NCBI GenBank assembly: GCA_039621445.1
Contig: CP154955.1
Span: forward strand, 56,087,453-56,151,452
Direction: 5' to 3'
From: Euglena gracilis
Taxonomy: Eukaryota > Euglenida > Euglenophyceae > Euglenales
Length of the DNA: 64,000 nucleotides
Position 1 is the first letter of the stretch. The number at the start of each line of letters is the position of its first letter. Shown here in pieces: positions 1-11,810 of this stretch. Under the pieces are notes generated by a model, which did no database searches, had not been told where the DNA came from, and saw only the letters and a program-made list of their open reading frames with translations. The translations under genes were made by a program, and so were the position numbers.

Positions 1-518
1 AATCGTTTTCCAGCCCCAGATGAAAGTATGCATCTTTCAAGTCCAGTTTGACTGCCCAACCCCCTTTTTTCAGAGTGGGGAAAATTGTGGACATGTTCTC
101 CAAAGTAAACTTTTTTGGACAACAAAATTGATTTAGCTCTCGACAATCTGTGATAAGTCGATGCTTGACCCCCTCCCCTTCTGGTTTGGACAACACAAAC
201 CATGGTACCAGATGGGCAGTGTTTTGGGCATTTTCCAGTTTTTTGGTTGCCCCACTTTCCTGATACTCCCTTAAGATTTTGTAGGCCAGGCTGATCTCCT
301 GCTCTGACTTTTGCTGCTGTCTTCTTGACAGAGTCAGGGGTAGGGGGTGGTCTGGCTGCACACCTTTTTGAATCAGTGATACCACCCATTGGCTTGCATT
401 CTCCTGCCACCATGGCAGACATTTTCTTAATCTCTGAAACAGAGGCACCCCTAGCCATTCCTTTTCCCTGGAATCCAGACCTTGCATTATTCCTTTCTCC
501 CATTCCTCTGGGGGGGAG
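1..518 (-). CDS. DIRS-like retrotransposon reverse transcriptase, N-terminal part (runs off the window)
   Basis: Reading the minus strand gives a continuous frame from about 518 to the window edge. It contains PWWQENASQWVVSLIQKGV, then HLVPWFVLSKPEG, HRLITDCRELNQF and, at the edge, WAVKLDLKDAYFHL. The last carries the first catalytic Asp of reverse transcriptase motif A (LDLKDAYFH). The W...NAS.WV...I..G start and the DCRELN form are typical of DIRS-type (tyrosine-recombinase) retrotransposons, though a divergent Ty3-like origin is not excluded. Motif C (YxDD), RNase H and any recombinase lie outside the window. The frame stays open upstream of 518 as far as I translated it, so the true start is unknown. 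It follows the gag-like ORF at 863-1792 on the same strand. Confidence 0.75.
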
Positions 519-862
519 CTTGTTGTGGGCCAGGTCCCTGTCTCCAGGAGCCCTTGCCAGCCTGGGGATGGCTTCAGTGCAGGGGTCAGTGGGATCAGGT
601 GGATTACCTCCTCCATGGAGCTCAGTTGGGGGTTCTCTCCCCCACTCCCTTGATGGTCTGGCTTTGCTGGCATCACCCCTTCTTGGGGTTTCAGGCTTTG
701 CCCTTGCCTTTCCTGAGGGCAGGATTGGGGAGTGGGAAGATTCAGCAGGGGATTCATACCCCTTCTGCCATCCTGGGATGAATCAAGCAGGCTTGGCAAC
801 AGCATTTTCCAGACATTCTATGTCTCATTTTCCCATCCCCACAGGAAACAAAGCATTTAAGT

Positions 863-1792
863 TCAAATTTGGCAAAGGCAAAGGCTATGGCAGCCTGTGG
901 AAGACAGAGCCCATTGGGCTTTGTCAACAGCCAAATCTTCTTTGGAGAACAGCCCGTTGTTTGTGCTTGGGATGGCCCCTGGGATGCTGCACTTCTTCCT
1001 CTCCTTCAGCGGCGTCTGTTCCAGCTCTGCTACAGCAAAAAACAATTGTTGTGCCAATATTTGATAGTCTGTTTCCACACTGCCATACAGGCAGGTCGCC
1101 ATTCTTTCCAGGTGTAACATCTTTTGTTGCAATGCCTTCAATTGCTTGTCCCATGCCCCTTTGCCGTCCTGGTTGTGGTTATTATCCTCTGCTCGCATTT
1201 TTAACCCTTGGTACCTGGGCAGCTCTCCCAGGACCATCTTCCAGGGGAGTCTCACTCCTTTTTCGACGTGCCGAAGGCACGCTGCCAGTTCTGGCGCCAG
1301 TGGCGCCAGTTCCTCCTGCCAGGGGATCCGGTCTTCCGCGTCGTCGTTGTCGTTGTCCTCCTCGTCTTCTCCGTCCTCCTCCATCGCGGGCCGCTCCGCT
1401 TTCTGCGTCATCCCTTTGTCTCTCTTCGAACACTTCTCCAGCCAGCGTTCAGCCAGCTTGAACGCCACGTCCGCTGCTGTCTGCCCCAAGTCGATCAGCG
1501 GCACCTCCACGTTTCCAGCTAGCGCCACCGAGTACAAGAAAGAATTCCTGTAGTCTCCGACTTGGCTGGAGACCATCGCCACCTGAGTCCACTCGTGGAC
1601 CTTCTTTGCGCACTTCGTCGTGTGCCATCCGCCTCCCAGCCATTTTTTTCCGGCCGCGACGACGCTTACGAGGGATTCCGGGGACGATTCCGCCAGTAGT
1701 GTCGCCACGTTGACCTCGTTGAAGAACAATTCTGCCCACGCGTTGCTGAACACGTTCTCGTCTTCTGATGTTAATTTTTCGTAGGTTGCCAT
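863..1792 (-). CDS. gag-like ORF of the DIRS-like element
   Basis: An ORF of about 310 residues. I place the start at the ATG at 1792 (MATYEKLTSEDENVF) because the upstream extension to 1972 is hydrophobic and looks like read-through of a leader. The protein has no recognisable domain. It has an Asp/Glu-rich linker (EEDGEDEEDNDNDDAEDR) about two fifths of the way in and charged helical stretches on both sides. Position just upstream of a reverse transcriptase on the same strand suggests ORF1, the structural gag-like protein of the same element. No zinc knuckle is visible. The assignment rests on context, not on sequence similarity. Confidence 0.5.
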   Translation of the reverse strand: MATYEKLTSEDENVFSNAWAELFFNEVNVATLLAESSPESLVSVVAAGKKWLGGGWHTTKCAKKVHEWTQVAMVSSQVGDYRNSFLYSVALAGNVEVPLIDLGQTAADVAFKLAERWLEKCSKRDKGMTQKAERPAMEEDGEDEEDNDNDDAEDRIPWQEELAPLAPELAACLRHVEKGVRLPWKMVLGELPRYQGLKMRAEDNNHNQDGKGAWDKQLKALQQKMLHLERMATCLYGSVETDYQILAQQLFFAVAELEQTPLKERKKCSIPGAIPSTNNGLFSKEDLAVDKAQWALSSTGCHSLCLCQI

Positions 1793-1972
1793 TCTGATTG
1801 TCGAAGGAAGTAAATATCCGCCAACTCCGGCACCAAAAAGCAGTAAGAAGCACCCCGCAAAAAAGAACACAACCAACAAAACAGCCGGCACACAAAGCAG
1901 GATCTCACCCCCAGAGTGTGCGAAGCCCGAATGGTCTTTTGCGGGCCACACTATCCGCCAAATGTCGGGCAA

Positions 1973-2390
1973 GCTGGGCTCCTAACAAAAAAAAAGGCAT
2001 CAAACAGTACAAAAGGAAAACAGCGCCAACGACGATAGGGGGTGGGGTAATGGCGCCAAAAAAATGCCGAAATTTTTTGAAGTCCCGTAGGACCCAAAAT
2101 AGCGCCAATACCCCCCTTTGGAGTCAATTTTTGCACTTTCCCATGAAATTTAGCATTTTTGGAGGTCAGATGATCCAGAAACCCCGTTTTTTTTGTAAGT
2201 TATTGCCAGAGATTGTGAATTTTACCTACATTTTCAGGTCAAAATCCGGACCCTCGGCCCGAAACTGGGGGGGGGGGTATTAACTCGGTCGCCGAAGTTG
2301 GACCCCGAGGGAGGGGGTATTATTTGGGGGGGTGTCATTTGGGGGTGGTATTATTTGGGGGGAGGGTTTACCCACCTGCCTTTTTCAGGG
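1973..2390. repeat. Dispersed repeat, copy 1 (inverted partner at about 27650-28185)
   Basis: This stretch has no gene. It holds a non-coding repeat whose reverse complement recurs near 28000-28180: the order of landmarks (text around ACAATCTCTG, TCATCTGACCTCC, TAAATTTCA, GAAAGTGCAAAAA, GCTATTTTGGGT and GGACTTCAAAAAATTTCG) is the same in both copies. The outer side of each copy carries several GGGGGTATTATTTGG units or their complement. The two copies are clearly diverged. Confidence 0.7.
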
Positions 2391-3449
2391 AGAGACCCGA
2401 AAAGCACACTTCGGCCTCTTCGCCTTTCAAGAAAGCCTTGTGGGACGGGGATGGGGAACTTTGGAATTAAAAGCACGCTCTAGTAAGTTGCGCCATAAGC
2501 TTGTTGAAAGCGGTGTAAGTGATGCTGGTGTTGAGTGTTTGACGACCTCTCTGAAGCGTGTCAGATGCAGGCCCTTTCAGCCTTTTCTTATAACCCCACC
2601 GCAAATATGAAATCCCAGAAATATCTTTGAAATCCCGCCCCAATATAAAGCCAGGGGGGCTTTATATTGGGGCGGGGGCTATTTGATGGCCAAACCAGCG
2701 GATCCAAAGCTCAGAATCATCGGTCCATTGAAATCATCCAATACAGGTCGTGCAACTGGTTGTGAGTGACCTGCCAAAACAACCAGGTTCCAACCACGAA
2801 CCCCCACCCCCACCGATGGCACACAAACCCTCTGATGTCAAGACATTCCAACGTAAAAAAATGAGCACGGACAGACCCAAATGTCAAGCTCTCAAGGGTC
2901 GAGCTCAATCAATGTCATCACAGTGGAAACCTTGGTATACTGCTGTTGCACACATTGCTCCTGGATCACGTGTCCCATTCTAAGAAGAAAGACGATGACA
3001 ATCAAACAATTTGGGCAGCAAATGCATTGGTTCTAGGGGTTTTCTTAAGCTGGAGGGAACCTACCCCCCCCCACGGGGGGTCCAGCCAGCCAGCACCCAT
3101 TTTCCAGCCAGCACCTCCCAGATGGGCTGCAGAACCCGCTTGGGTCTGTCTGCTGAAATAAAATGGGGGCCAGGCCGGCCAAGCTGTGCAGGACCGAATT
3201 TCTTTTGGCAAAACCGCTGATTTTGAAGGCTTTTGGGTTTGTTCCACCTCAAATGTTGGGCTTAAAAAATGCTGACCCAGCTGAATTTTTGGCATTCTTT
3301 TGGGTTTTCACCAGGTCCAGCTGCCAGCTGGCTGGACAGTCCCATCCCTGGACTCCCACCCAGGGGGTGTCCAGCCAGCACTTGTCTTTTCAAACCAATA
3401 CCGTTTTCCAGCTGCCCCATAAATCTGTGGGAACCCCTGATTGGTTCAA
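2391..3449. other. Spacer without a supported gene
   Basis: Mixed-composition spacer. From about 3060 it contains copies of a CCAGCCAGCACC / GGTGCTGGCTGG module next to C-runs and G-runs, the same module seen near 14960-15200, 18400-18560, 27190-27600 and 29030-29460. Short open frames here do not look like genes. Confidence 0.5.
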
Positions 3450-3602
3450 TCAACTATTCGCCCCTGCGCCCCGAAGCGAAGCCCATCTGGACAAGAACGT
3501 GGTCTCTGGAAAAGCCTGCTCCTTGACCTTCACCTCGTCCTTCAGGTGACTCAGATACGCCTGCACTTTGTGGCCACTGGCACGGTCGCACATCAACGTG
3601 GG
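3450..3602 (-). other. Exon-like coding island, unknown product
   Basis: On the minus strand about 50 codons read as a normal-looking protein segment: CDRASGHKVQAYLSHLKDEV, followed by KVKEQAFPETTFLSRWASL and a TGA stop at 3450-3452. Third codon positions are mostly G or C, unlike the A/T- and G-run-rich surroundings. There is no start codon, so this would be a last exon or a fragment of a decayed gene. I recognise no family. Confidence 0.3.
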
Positions 3603-3979
3603 GGAGAAAAGGGATTGCCTGACTCTCTGAATTTCTAAAATGAAATCTCAGGTGGGGGAGAAAAACTAAAAAAAAGCAAGACACGGCAAACAACCTGGGT
3701 CGGCGTTAAGCGTTTGAATGACAAGGTGTCGAGAGACTCTCATTGGGTTTCCGGGCGGTTGGGGACACCGCTGCCAAGTTTGAAATCTGTGTTCTGGGTT
3801 GGACAGTCATCCAAAGAAGCAACGGCTGTAGTGAGGCGACCCTGGGGGGGGGCTCTCTTTCCAATTGCTGCAAAACGAGTTTGGTATTCTTTTTTTTATC
3901 AAGGACACACGTTTGATAAACACACCTCAAAATGGCCTCTCACCCAGAGGCGAGAGGGCAGTGGGATGCAGTGCAGGGC

Positions 3980-5525
3980 GGTCCTTAAGCAAAAAAAAAA
4001 TCCTGTCCCAATACACTTCAACCGAAAAATCAGGATTTTGGCCGGGGAAATTTTTTGAAAATTACTTTGAAAAATGATTGAAATGATTGGGTTGAAAATT
4101 GTTACTTTTTAGGAGGGGGCAGGTCAAAAAAAAAAAAAGGGACCAAATTTTGGTACATTCAAACTTCACTTAGATTTTTTCTCTTTGGAAATTTTTGGGA
4201 TGTTCAATGGCATTTTTTTGCTTCAAAAACCTCTCAAAATCAAAAATTTGAGAAAATGTTGTTGAATTTTTGGAAGGTGTGAAAAAACGGGATTTTGGGG
4301 GTTTTTTTGTGGGACCTCCTAATATGGGTCCCAAAATGGGTCAAAAAAAAACAGCGCCCAAAGACGCTGGGGAAGACCCAATCTTCTTCAGGAGCTTGTG
4401 CTCCTTTGCGGCACCACGAATCTCGAAATCCTCAACTCCAACTTCAACTAAAATTTGCACCGGTGAGTTCACCGGGAATTTCACCGTTTTGATGGTTAGA
4501 GGTGAAATTTTGATGGTGAAAATTTGCTCTTTTGATGGGTCATGGAGTCTGTCCCATAATGGAATTTTTCAAAAATTGGGCAATTGGTCGTTATCTCAAG
4601 TTTTAAATCATCAACCCACACATTTTTTCTCGTTTACAAGTCAGGTGTGTTGTAAATTGACATAAACCTTCCAAACTTGCCTTTGAGGAAGATTTACAAG
4701 AGGGGATCGTCCAATCGATGCTTTTTGTGAGTTCAACTTTTTGAATTTGCAAAAGTGACGGGGGACAGTTGTTTTTCAGCTGCAAAACGACCAAAAAACT
4801 GATTTGTGGCTTTTTTTTTTTGAGACAGACCATCATCGAAAGATGCCATTGGGGTTGTATTTTCGCCAACAGTTCCTTATCCTGTCCCAAAATGGCCAAA
4901 GAAGTTTGACCAAATTTTGGCCAAAGTTTGACAATTTTCCGTCTTTTATTGCAACCTTGTACACCATTTTTGGTGTATTTATGGCGGTCAACCAACCCCC
5001 TCCCGGGGGAGGGGGTGGTTGGTCAATGACTAAGTGATTGTGTGGGCTGGTTGCCAACTTCCAGCAACTTCCAGGAGAAGAGGGGAGAGGTATGTATGGT
5101 CTTTTTCAGGTCAGGCCAGGGGAGCATTTTCACCAAAAAAAAAAACGGGGAAACGGGAAAACGGGGATTTGAACCCTAAATACATGATTTTTGATGGAAA
5201 ACCACATTTTTTTCTCAAAAAAAAAAACTCAAAAATTTCAGGGTTAAATTTGGTAGTTTTAGGAGGGGGGTTGAATATTACGAAGGTCCAAAAAAGCGGA
5301 CCAAATTTTGGCACAATCAAAATTTTACTGACATTTTTTCTCTGGAAATTTTTTGGATTTTCAATGGCTTTTTTTGCTTCAAAAAAACACTCAAAATCAA
5401 ATTTTTGAGAAAATGTCGAAGGTGTGAAAAAGGAAGGTGTGAAGAAAATGGGGGTTTTGGGGGGTTTTGGGGGGGACCTCCCATATGGGTCCCAAAACGG
5501 GTCAAAAAAAAACAACACCCGGCAC
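3980..5525. repeat. Direct repeat pair, about 400 bp (4000-4365 and 5150-5525)
   Basis: Two diverged copies in the same orientation lie about 1.15 kb apart. Both carry GACCAAATTTTGG, a TTTTTTCTCT(TT)GGAAATTTTT stretch, a GCTTCAAAAA segment, GAGAAAATGT, GGAAGGTGTGAA, GGGACCTCC, and ATATGGGTCCCAAAA followed by GGGTCAAAAAAAAAC. No protein is supported. The second copy ends next to a GCACCGAAGGCGCC hairpin. Confidence 0.7.
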
Positions 5526-5569
5526 CGAAGGCGCCGGAAAATTATTTTCAGGTTTCTGTGCATTGGGGG

Positions 5570-5634
5570 GGGGCGGTCCTTAAGGGGGCGATCCTTAACA
5601 AAAAAAAATTCCCGTCCCTTACGGACCGCCCTGG
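5570..5634. repeat. Hairpin repeat with GCGGTCCTTAA core
   Basis: GGGCGGTCC at about 5572 pairs with GGACCGCCC at about 5623 across an A-rich loop containing TCCTTAA and TCCCGTCC. Related but degenerate versions occur near 3976-4010 and 22060-22115, so this is a small dispersed family and not a unique structure. Confidence 0.5.
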
Positions 5635-5859
5635 TGGGATGTGAGAGAGAGGCCACCATGCCAAGTTTTGAGAAATGCTTGCTTTCTTGCAAAGATGAAA
5701 TTAAAGGTGATGATAGAAAAAATGAGGGCCTTGGGCTGCATAATGGCTCAGTGGGGTTAAAGATTTTTTAACCTTAAATAATTATTAGCGACATCATTTC
5801 CATTAAATTTACTTCTTCACACCGTTTTCATATTCCGCTTCTTCCCCCCACTTCTGATT

Positions 5860-6150
5860 TATATGAAAATAAAAGAAGAAAAAAATACACCAAAAATAAA
5901 AGAAACGATATTAAAACCAAAAAGGCAAAATATCAAAAAAAAATAAAACAAAAAGTTTTTAATTTTATGAAGCGAAAAACAAAAATAAAAAAATCCAAAA
6001 CACAAAACACAAATATGATAATAGATAAAATAAATATCCATAACACTGAAAATAAAAACCGAAAAATGAAAAAAAATGCAGAAAAGCAAAAAAAAACAAA
6101 AATTAAGCAAACAAAAATAACGAAAAGAAAATACCAAAATAAAAAATGTC
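5860..6150. repeat. Strand-asymmetric A-rich low-complexity tract
   Basis: About 290 bp in which the plus strand is mostly A with some C, G and isolated T (AAAAATAAAA-type text). Open frames here consist of Lys/Asn on one strand or Phe/Ile/Cys on the other and are composition artefacts. Confidence 0.7.
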
Positions 6151-7739
6151 CATTTTTAGTGCCATGTGCGCAGCTGGAGGCCTGTGAGGGGTGATAGAGG
6201 GACCCAGATGTCCGTTGGTGCCCCATCATTGTCGAAATGTTTTTTTTTTGAAAAACGCAATCAAACAAGCCGGTGAATTTGGGCCATGGTCATAACTTGG
6301 GCCAGGCATCGAGTTGCAAAAAAAATTAGATTGGATGTTCCACGGGCACATTTTCTTTTGACTTTGCTTCATTCCTGAGATATTTTGGAATCATCGATTT
6401 TTGGCCCCAAAGAAACAGTACAAAAGAAACCAGCATGACCTTTTTTGGGCCCCGAGATCTGGAACATGGGACAGGCATTTAAGCCAGGCCAAATTTGACC
6501 TGGGGGAAGGAGGGTCTCGAACTGCCCTGTAGTAACTGGACAGGCAGGCACTGCCCCCCCCCTTTGGGGAAGAGATTGGTGCCAGCCTGGTTGTAAACAA
6601 AAAATGGGCTTTTCTCAGCTCAGTCACGCCGACACTCCGAAAACACCTGCCCCACCTCTCCCCACCTCTCCCCACCTGCCGGACCTCTCAAATTCCCAAA
6701 CTCCGGTGCTCCGGTGCTCAACGGCCTTTCTTCACTGGTCCACATCTCCTGTCTCTGGTCCCAAAATATGTGCAGGAAAAGGCAAAAAAAAGAGACTTTT
6801 CAGAAATCTCTTTCACGGGGTTCTCAAAAACGAAAAAAGGGGGGCTGTTTTTTCCACGAGAGTTTGGGCACGCCCCAAGTTGCCAGCACCAAAGAAATAA
6901 AGGTCCCAGGAACCGTCCCTCAGCCCCTTTATTGTTTTTCCACAGGTTTTTCGTGAAACTTGGGCTGCAAGACATCGCCACGACATGCAAGACAAAACGT
7001 GCCACCAGCCGAAGGAAAAAAAAGGGGGGGTTCGGCTGGGCTTCTGGTGCTTTCGGTATCGGAAGTGCCTTAGCAAAGTGCCCAGCTGGGCGGGGGGGGG
7101 GGTGTCAGGTCGGATCCAGGTTCCTTGGTGTCGTCCTCACCTTAAAATCAGCCTGATGTAGGCGGCAAGACAGCGTGTCCGTGCGTACATTTGGTCTGAC
7201 AAAAACTCCCAAAAATAATGTGCCTTTTCCCGTGGTCTTTTGAAAAAAAAATTGATTCTCTGACCCAAAATCTCACCTCTGCGCAATGGAAAGTGGAAGA
7301 TGGTGGCAAGCATGAGATGACATGATTTTAGTTTTTCTGTGTGCATCAAAGACCAATTATTACCATGTGGGAAAACCTGGCAATTTTTCTGAACTGTGGG
7401 GAGGAGACACGTCTGAGTTGGGGAGAAATGGATGTTTGGGAAGCTTTGCTTCACAGCTCCTGCATGTTTAGTGCACTTGTCAGTCGCCCCATACAACTTG
7501 GCAGGTAATTCTGAAACCATCACAAAATTTCGTCCACATCCTCAATTAAAGAAATACGGTAGGGGTCAAAACTACTCGTACAGCAAAGGAGTCATAACTA
7601 CTCGTACACCCCCCCAAGGAAAAATGTGAAGGATCCACTGGAGGTCCGTACAACGTGCGTGTTGCCATGTTGCCTGTCCCATTTGGCGGCATGGTAACAT
7701 AATATGTGCTGCTGCATGTCCGCAGAGCATTTCTGCACA
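6151..7739. other. Spacer without a supported gene
   Basis: Unique-looking sequence with short C- and G-runs and homopolymers. I see no RNA gene, no protein domain and no repeat with a partner strong enough to name. Confidence 0.4.
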
Positions 7740-7937
7740 ATGCCACCCAAGCGAACCGGCCCTGAGCGTGATGCTCAGCGGGCCCGGACTTGGGCTTCCT
7801 TTTGTGGTGGCTCCAGCTATGGGGCCATCACCACTGCCGAGCGCCTCGGACGCAGCACCGTGCAGTCCATTGTCAAGCAGATTCGGGACTCGGGACAAGT
7901 CGCCGCACGGACTGGTGGTGGGCGTCCCCTTGTGTAA
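7740..7937 (+). CDS. Tc1/mariner-type transposase helix-turn-helix, N-terminal fragment
   Basis: From the ATG at 7740 the reading is a basic N-terminus (MPPKRTGPERDAQR), then a segment with the layout of the paired-like HTH in Tc1/mariner and IS630-type transposases: SSYGAITTAERLGRSTVQSI, then VKQIRDSGQVAAR and the GGGRP end that normally joins the second HTH. Only about 66 codons are present. The frame stops just after GRPLV, where GTAAAA could be a splice donor. No DDE catalytic domain follows within a plausible distance. It is either a first exon or a truncated relic. Confidence 0.55.
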   Translation: MPPKRTGPERDAQRARTWASFCGGSSYGAITTAERLGRSTVQSIVKQIRDSGQVAARTGGGRPLV

Positions 7938-8489
7938 AATGATTATTTTTTATCACGTGATGTGATGTCTGATGGTTGAAGAGAATGAAACATCACAATG
8001 GAAATTAAGTTTTACAGGGCGTCGCTGAAAAAAAGCCAGCCACCCCCCTGGGGGGTGGTCAGTCACTGAATAACTGTGCGCACCCCCAATTCCCTGCTTT
8101 ATTGTTGTCATTGTTTGTTTGTTATTATTTGGTTTTGGCAAACAAAATTTGGCAAAATCTGGTATTCAACCACTTCTTAGCACTTTTTTTGTCGTGTGTC
8201 AAGCAGTTTTGCCCTTGCTTTTCATCGAAGAAATTGAACAAATTCTGGTTGTTTTGCCTCAAAAATGACATATCAAAGGGTCAATATTTGCCAAAACATT
8301 AGAAATTTTCGGGTATTTTAGACCATTACCAGCCATTTTTTTGTCACTTTGGGCTGAGGGTGGGAGGCCGACACCAGTCGAAGATGACAATTAAAAAAAT
8401 ATGCCAACACTTGGGTACTTTACCAAAACTTTTGTTTGCTGCAATTTTTGTCCACCCTGTCTCTTAGAATTTTACCTTCGTCGCTGTGG

Positions 8490-8640
8490 TCACGTGGGAT
8501 CCAGCCCTGTCAACTTCCTGACCTGCTTCTCCTTCGTGTCGCCTCGCTCAAAGTACCTGTGGCTGATGAGGACGTCGTGCAGGGTCCGGACCCACTCATC
8601 AGGAGCACTATATAGCAAACTTTCACGGACGTCCCTCTTT
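8490..8640 (-). other. Exon-like coding island, unknown product
   Basis: The minus strand reads APDEWVRTLHDVLISHRYFE then RGDTKEKQVRKLTGLDPT and a TGA stop at 8490-8492. G/C-ending codons dominate, contrasting with AT-rich flanks. The text AAGCAG|GTCAGG could be a 5' splice site, in which case the exon ends earlier. No known family is recognised. Confidence 0.3.
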
Positions 8641-9242
8641 TGCTTTTTTTTTAAAAAAAACAACCCCTGGACCTCACAGCCCCCAAACAGAGGGGTATAC
8701 ATCTATGCTGTGTCCTGGCTGCATCTCCAGTTGTGTGTAATGACCAAACAAATGCACACCGCAGACGCCAAAATCAGAGCTCAACATCCACCCCCCCCAA
8801 GAAAAGCGAAAAAAATCGAACAACTCAAATGTTTGAGCACTTCAAAAGAGCAAACAAAAATACATTTGTTACATTACATTGACTTTTGAGGAATTTCTGC
8901 TAGTGAGAGGGGAGCCCAGACCAGGCTTCTTTTTCAAGGCCACCTAAATCCCCCATTTAAAACGACCCCCCGTTTATACCGACCCCCCATCAAAAACGAC
9001 GTCCGCGGGATAAATCAGAAGGAATCCATTTACGCCGACCCCCTCTCTTGCATCCGGCGCACACAAAGGCAAAGCGCAAAAAGCACAAGGAGGTCGCGGT
9101 AACACAAAAAAAGCACCCAGGTTGCCCCAAGCGTCTATTTTTTTTGGCAAAATATGAATATATGGACTGTTGTTTCTTGGGGGTGGACGAGAAATTGGTG
9201 GAGACGATGAATCCTCGTCGCCTTGTCACCCCCCAGTTAAAT

Positions 9243-9263
9243 TTTCGGCGCTTTGCGCCGAAA
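9243..9263. repeat. TTT-loop hairpin, GCGC family
   Basis: Perfect 9-bp stem: TTTCGGCGC at 9243-9251, loop TTT, GCGCCGAAA at 9255-9263. The same structure recurs at 28865-28881 and 29298-29316, and with a TTC loop at 14487-14501, 23540-23554 and 28762-28774. Confidence 0.85.
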
Positions 9264-10304
9264 CCCGTACCTCCTGCCCAGGACCCCGGGAGGGGGGGAG
9301 GGGGCTGAATTAAACTTAAAAAGCAGCCTCCCCTCCCCCCGGTCGCAGACGAGCATTAACAGACAATTGATCAGTGGACAATCATTGAACAAGGGGGGGG
9401 GGGGAGGTACAGAGTATTAAGAAAGCGTTGGCTTTGCACAGACACGGGAAGGGAAGGGGGTCCTAACCCCTCAGGGTTCTTTAGGTCGGCAAAAATTAGT
9501 CATTGAGGGCTATACTGCTGTATTTGGGCATTTAGCATTTTTGGAGGATTTGCAATCATTTTTCGGGGTCTGTCGGCCTTTTGCCTTGCCATTTTCAAAC
9601 ATTTTCCAATTACGTTGCAGAATTTTTTGTTTTTTTTGGCCATTTGTGTGTCATTCTTTTTGCAATAAGGCACCTTTGTCCACACAGTTATTCTCATACT
9701 TTGCAAAAAAAAATCGCATATGACCGGAGGGGTGGTTGTTGGATAAACCCATCTTTTGTGTTTGCTGCAGAGTGGTTATAACACAGGAAATGAAAATGAA
9801 GCAGTGCCAGCGGAATTGGCTTCTCTGTGGAAGGCATATGCGACCAGCTGCAGCGTTCTTACAGAATGAAAGTGAAAGATACCATGAGGACTTCACTCAG
9901 TCTCAAAAAGCAATTTTTACAGATGTTTTCTGTTGCCGGAACCAGATGGTCTGGAATTGGCCCCAGACAGATACTCCCCTCAAAATAAGACCCCTCCAAT
10001 ATACAGCCCTGACGGCATGTGCTGCTGGGATGGTGGAAAAAAAATTTGGGAACCGAAATGCAAACTCTGATTTTCTGGGACCGAAAAATTCAAATTTATA
10101 CCCATTTCTGCACGGTGGGAAGCACCGAAAAAAAGGTTTGCTTGTTTTTAGGAACCACAAAGATAACGATTTTCTCGGGACAATTCAATCAAGAAAAAAT
10201 TCAACATAAGGCTCCAAAAAATGAGCTTCGCCTTGGAGGTTTCCTTCCAGCAACGGACCGAAAGAAAGACTCAGGTCTTATTTGGGGGGCTGTAATACGA
10301 CGTG

Positions 10305-10460
10305 CGTGTGTGCGTGTGCGTGTGCATGTGCATGTGAGTGAGTGAGTGAGTGAGTGAGTGATTGAGTGAGTGAGTGACTGAGTGAGTGAGTGAGTGAGTG
10401 AGTGACTGAGTGAGTGAGTGACTGAGTGAGTGAGCGCGCGCGCGTGTGTGTGTGCGTGCA

Positions 10461-10544
<84 letters not shown>

Positions 10545-10552
10545 TGAGCGCG
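10305..10552. repeat. Compound microsatellite (TGAG)n then (GTGC)n
   Basis: An irregular GTGAGTGAG block of about 100 bp is followed by GTGT/GCGC steps and about 25 GTGC units. Six-frame translations give Ser-His-Ser-Leu or Thr-His-Ala-Arg repeats that are not genes. Confidence 0.95.
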
Positions 10553-10599
10553 CTCGTGTCTGTGCACGATGTTTGTAATTGCACGAACTGATGACCTTC

Positions 10600-11798
10600 C
10601 AAAACAACTGCAATGTGCTGTTATCCCGTCTAATTTTTTTTCTTTTTCCCTGTTGTTGTGATATTTTTCTTAGCAATATTGTTCTTCATTCTTTAAATGT
10701 GATTTCTGCCACGCTATTTCCGTCTTGACCACAAATTTGTGAAAATTTTTGTGTGAAAAAAACTCTGAATGTGTGAAAAAATATCATGAAACATCAGAAA
10801 CACTTGTGGTCGAAGACTTTCAGGACTTGATGGTTGAATGAGCGGAGTGCGTAAATCAGGCTTCTTGAGGAGTTTCTTGTGTTATGGAGAGCCTGCCCAT
10901 AACAGGGACCCCCCGTCAACTTTCCCCTGAAAAAAGGCTGGCAGCTTTGGCGCCGGGGGTTTTGGTGTGCTATGACACACCCACCCAAAAACCCTACCCC
11001 CAAGGGGGGGCAAAAATACCCTACCCCCTGCCCACACCATCTCCCCCCCGGGGGTTCGTGACTTTCCTCAAAAAGAAACCTGGTATTGCCCTGCCCAACT
11101 CAGAAAGAAACACAACCCTCGATTTGAATGAAAGTTTAAACTCATGGTGTCCATGGTTCATCTCAGAAGACTTTTGGCCACTTGTGGAAAGGGAAAGCAA
11201 AAAAGCGACAGGGTGGAGAGTCAAGCTGCACATGCCTTCTTTTGGTTGAACTCCCCCATGGCTTCGCCAAAATGGAACCAAAAGCAGGTCAACTCGTCCC
11301 GCAGGCTGCCTGACAGCTGTGCATTTTATTGTCTGATCCCCTCCGGCCCCCAGGTGGAGACAAAGGTCTAAATTAAACGCGTACATTCTTCTGAACTACC
11401 TGCCCCCAGGGTTCGATATAAGCTTGGTGTACGGGGTTTAGGTTGGGAGTGTCCCCCACACCCCCCCTTCCTGGACCGAAGGGGGGGGGTGGACCACTCA
11501 CCGTGAGGGGGGGGGGTCCGGGGGTACCCTGGACCCCCCCCCAAAGTCAAAATTTCCCTTCCGGCAATTTATACTTTGCGCCGAAAATTCTTGGCATTTT
11601 TTGACAAATTTTGCTCAAACAGTGCTCAAAATGGGGGGGGGGGGGTGAAAATCGGTCACCCAGACTGCGCCCCTGTTTAGGTGCGGGGGGGGGGGGTGCC
11701 CCCCAACCGACCCGCCCCACCTGCCATTATATCGAACCCTGCTGCCCACCCCTGCAGTAATTCATTGCCCTATGAGGTTGTTGCCTACCTGGGAAGTT
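10600..11798. other. Spacer without a supported gene
   Basis: Contains runs of C and G (for example near 10985-11055 and 11455-11550) and a weak coding-like stretch on the minus strand near 11075-11345 that I cannot separate from chance. Confidence 0.4.
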
Positions 11799-11810
11799 GT
11801 TACCTTGGGC

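Noticed and set aside
325-1461. 378-codon plus-strand ORF
   Set aside because: It is the antisense of the DIRS-like gag and reverse transcriptase and has repetitive Pro/Leu/Ser composition.
10201-10676. His/Ser/Thr-rich minus-strand ORFs
   Set aside because: Translation of the TGAG/GTGC microsatellite.
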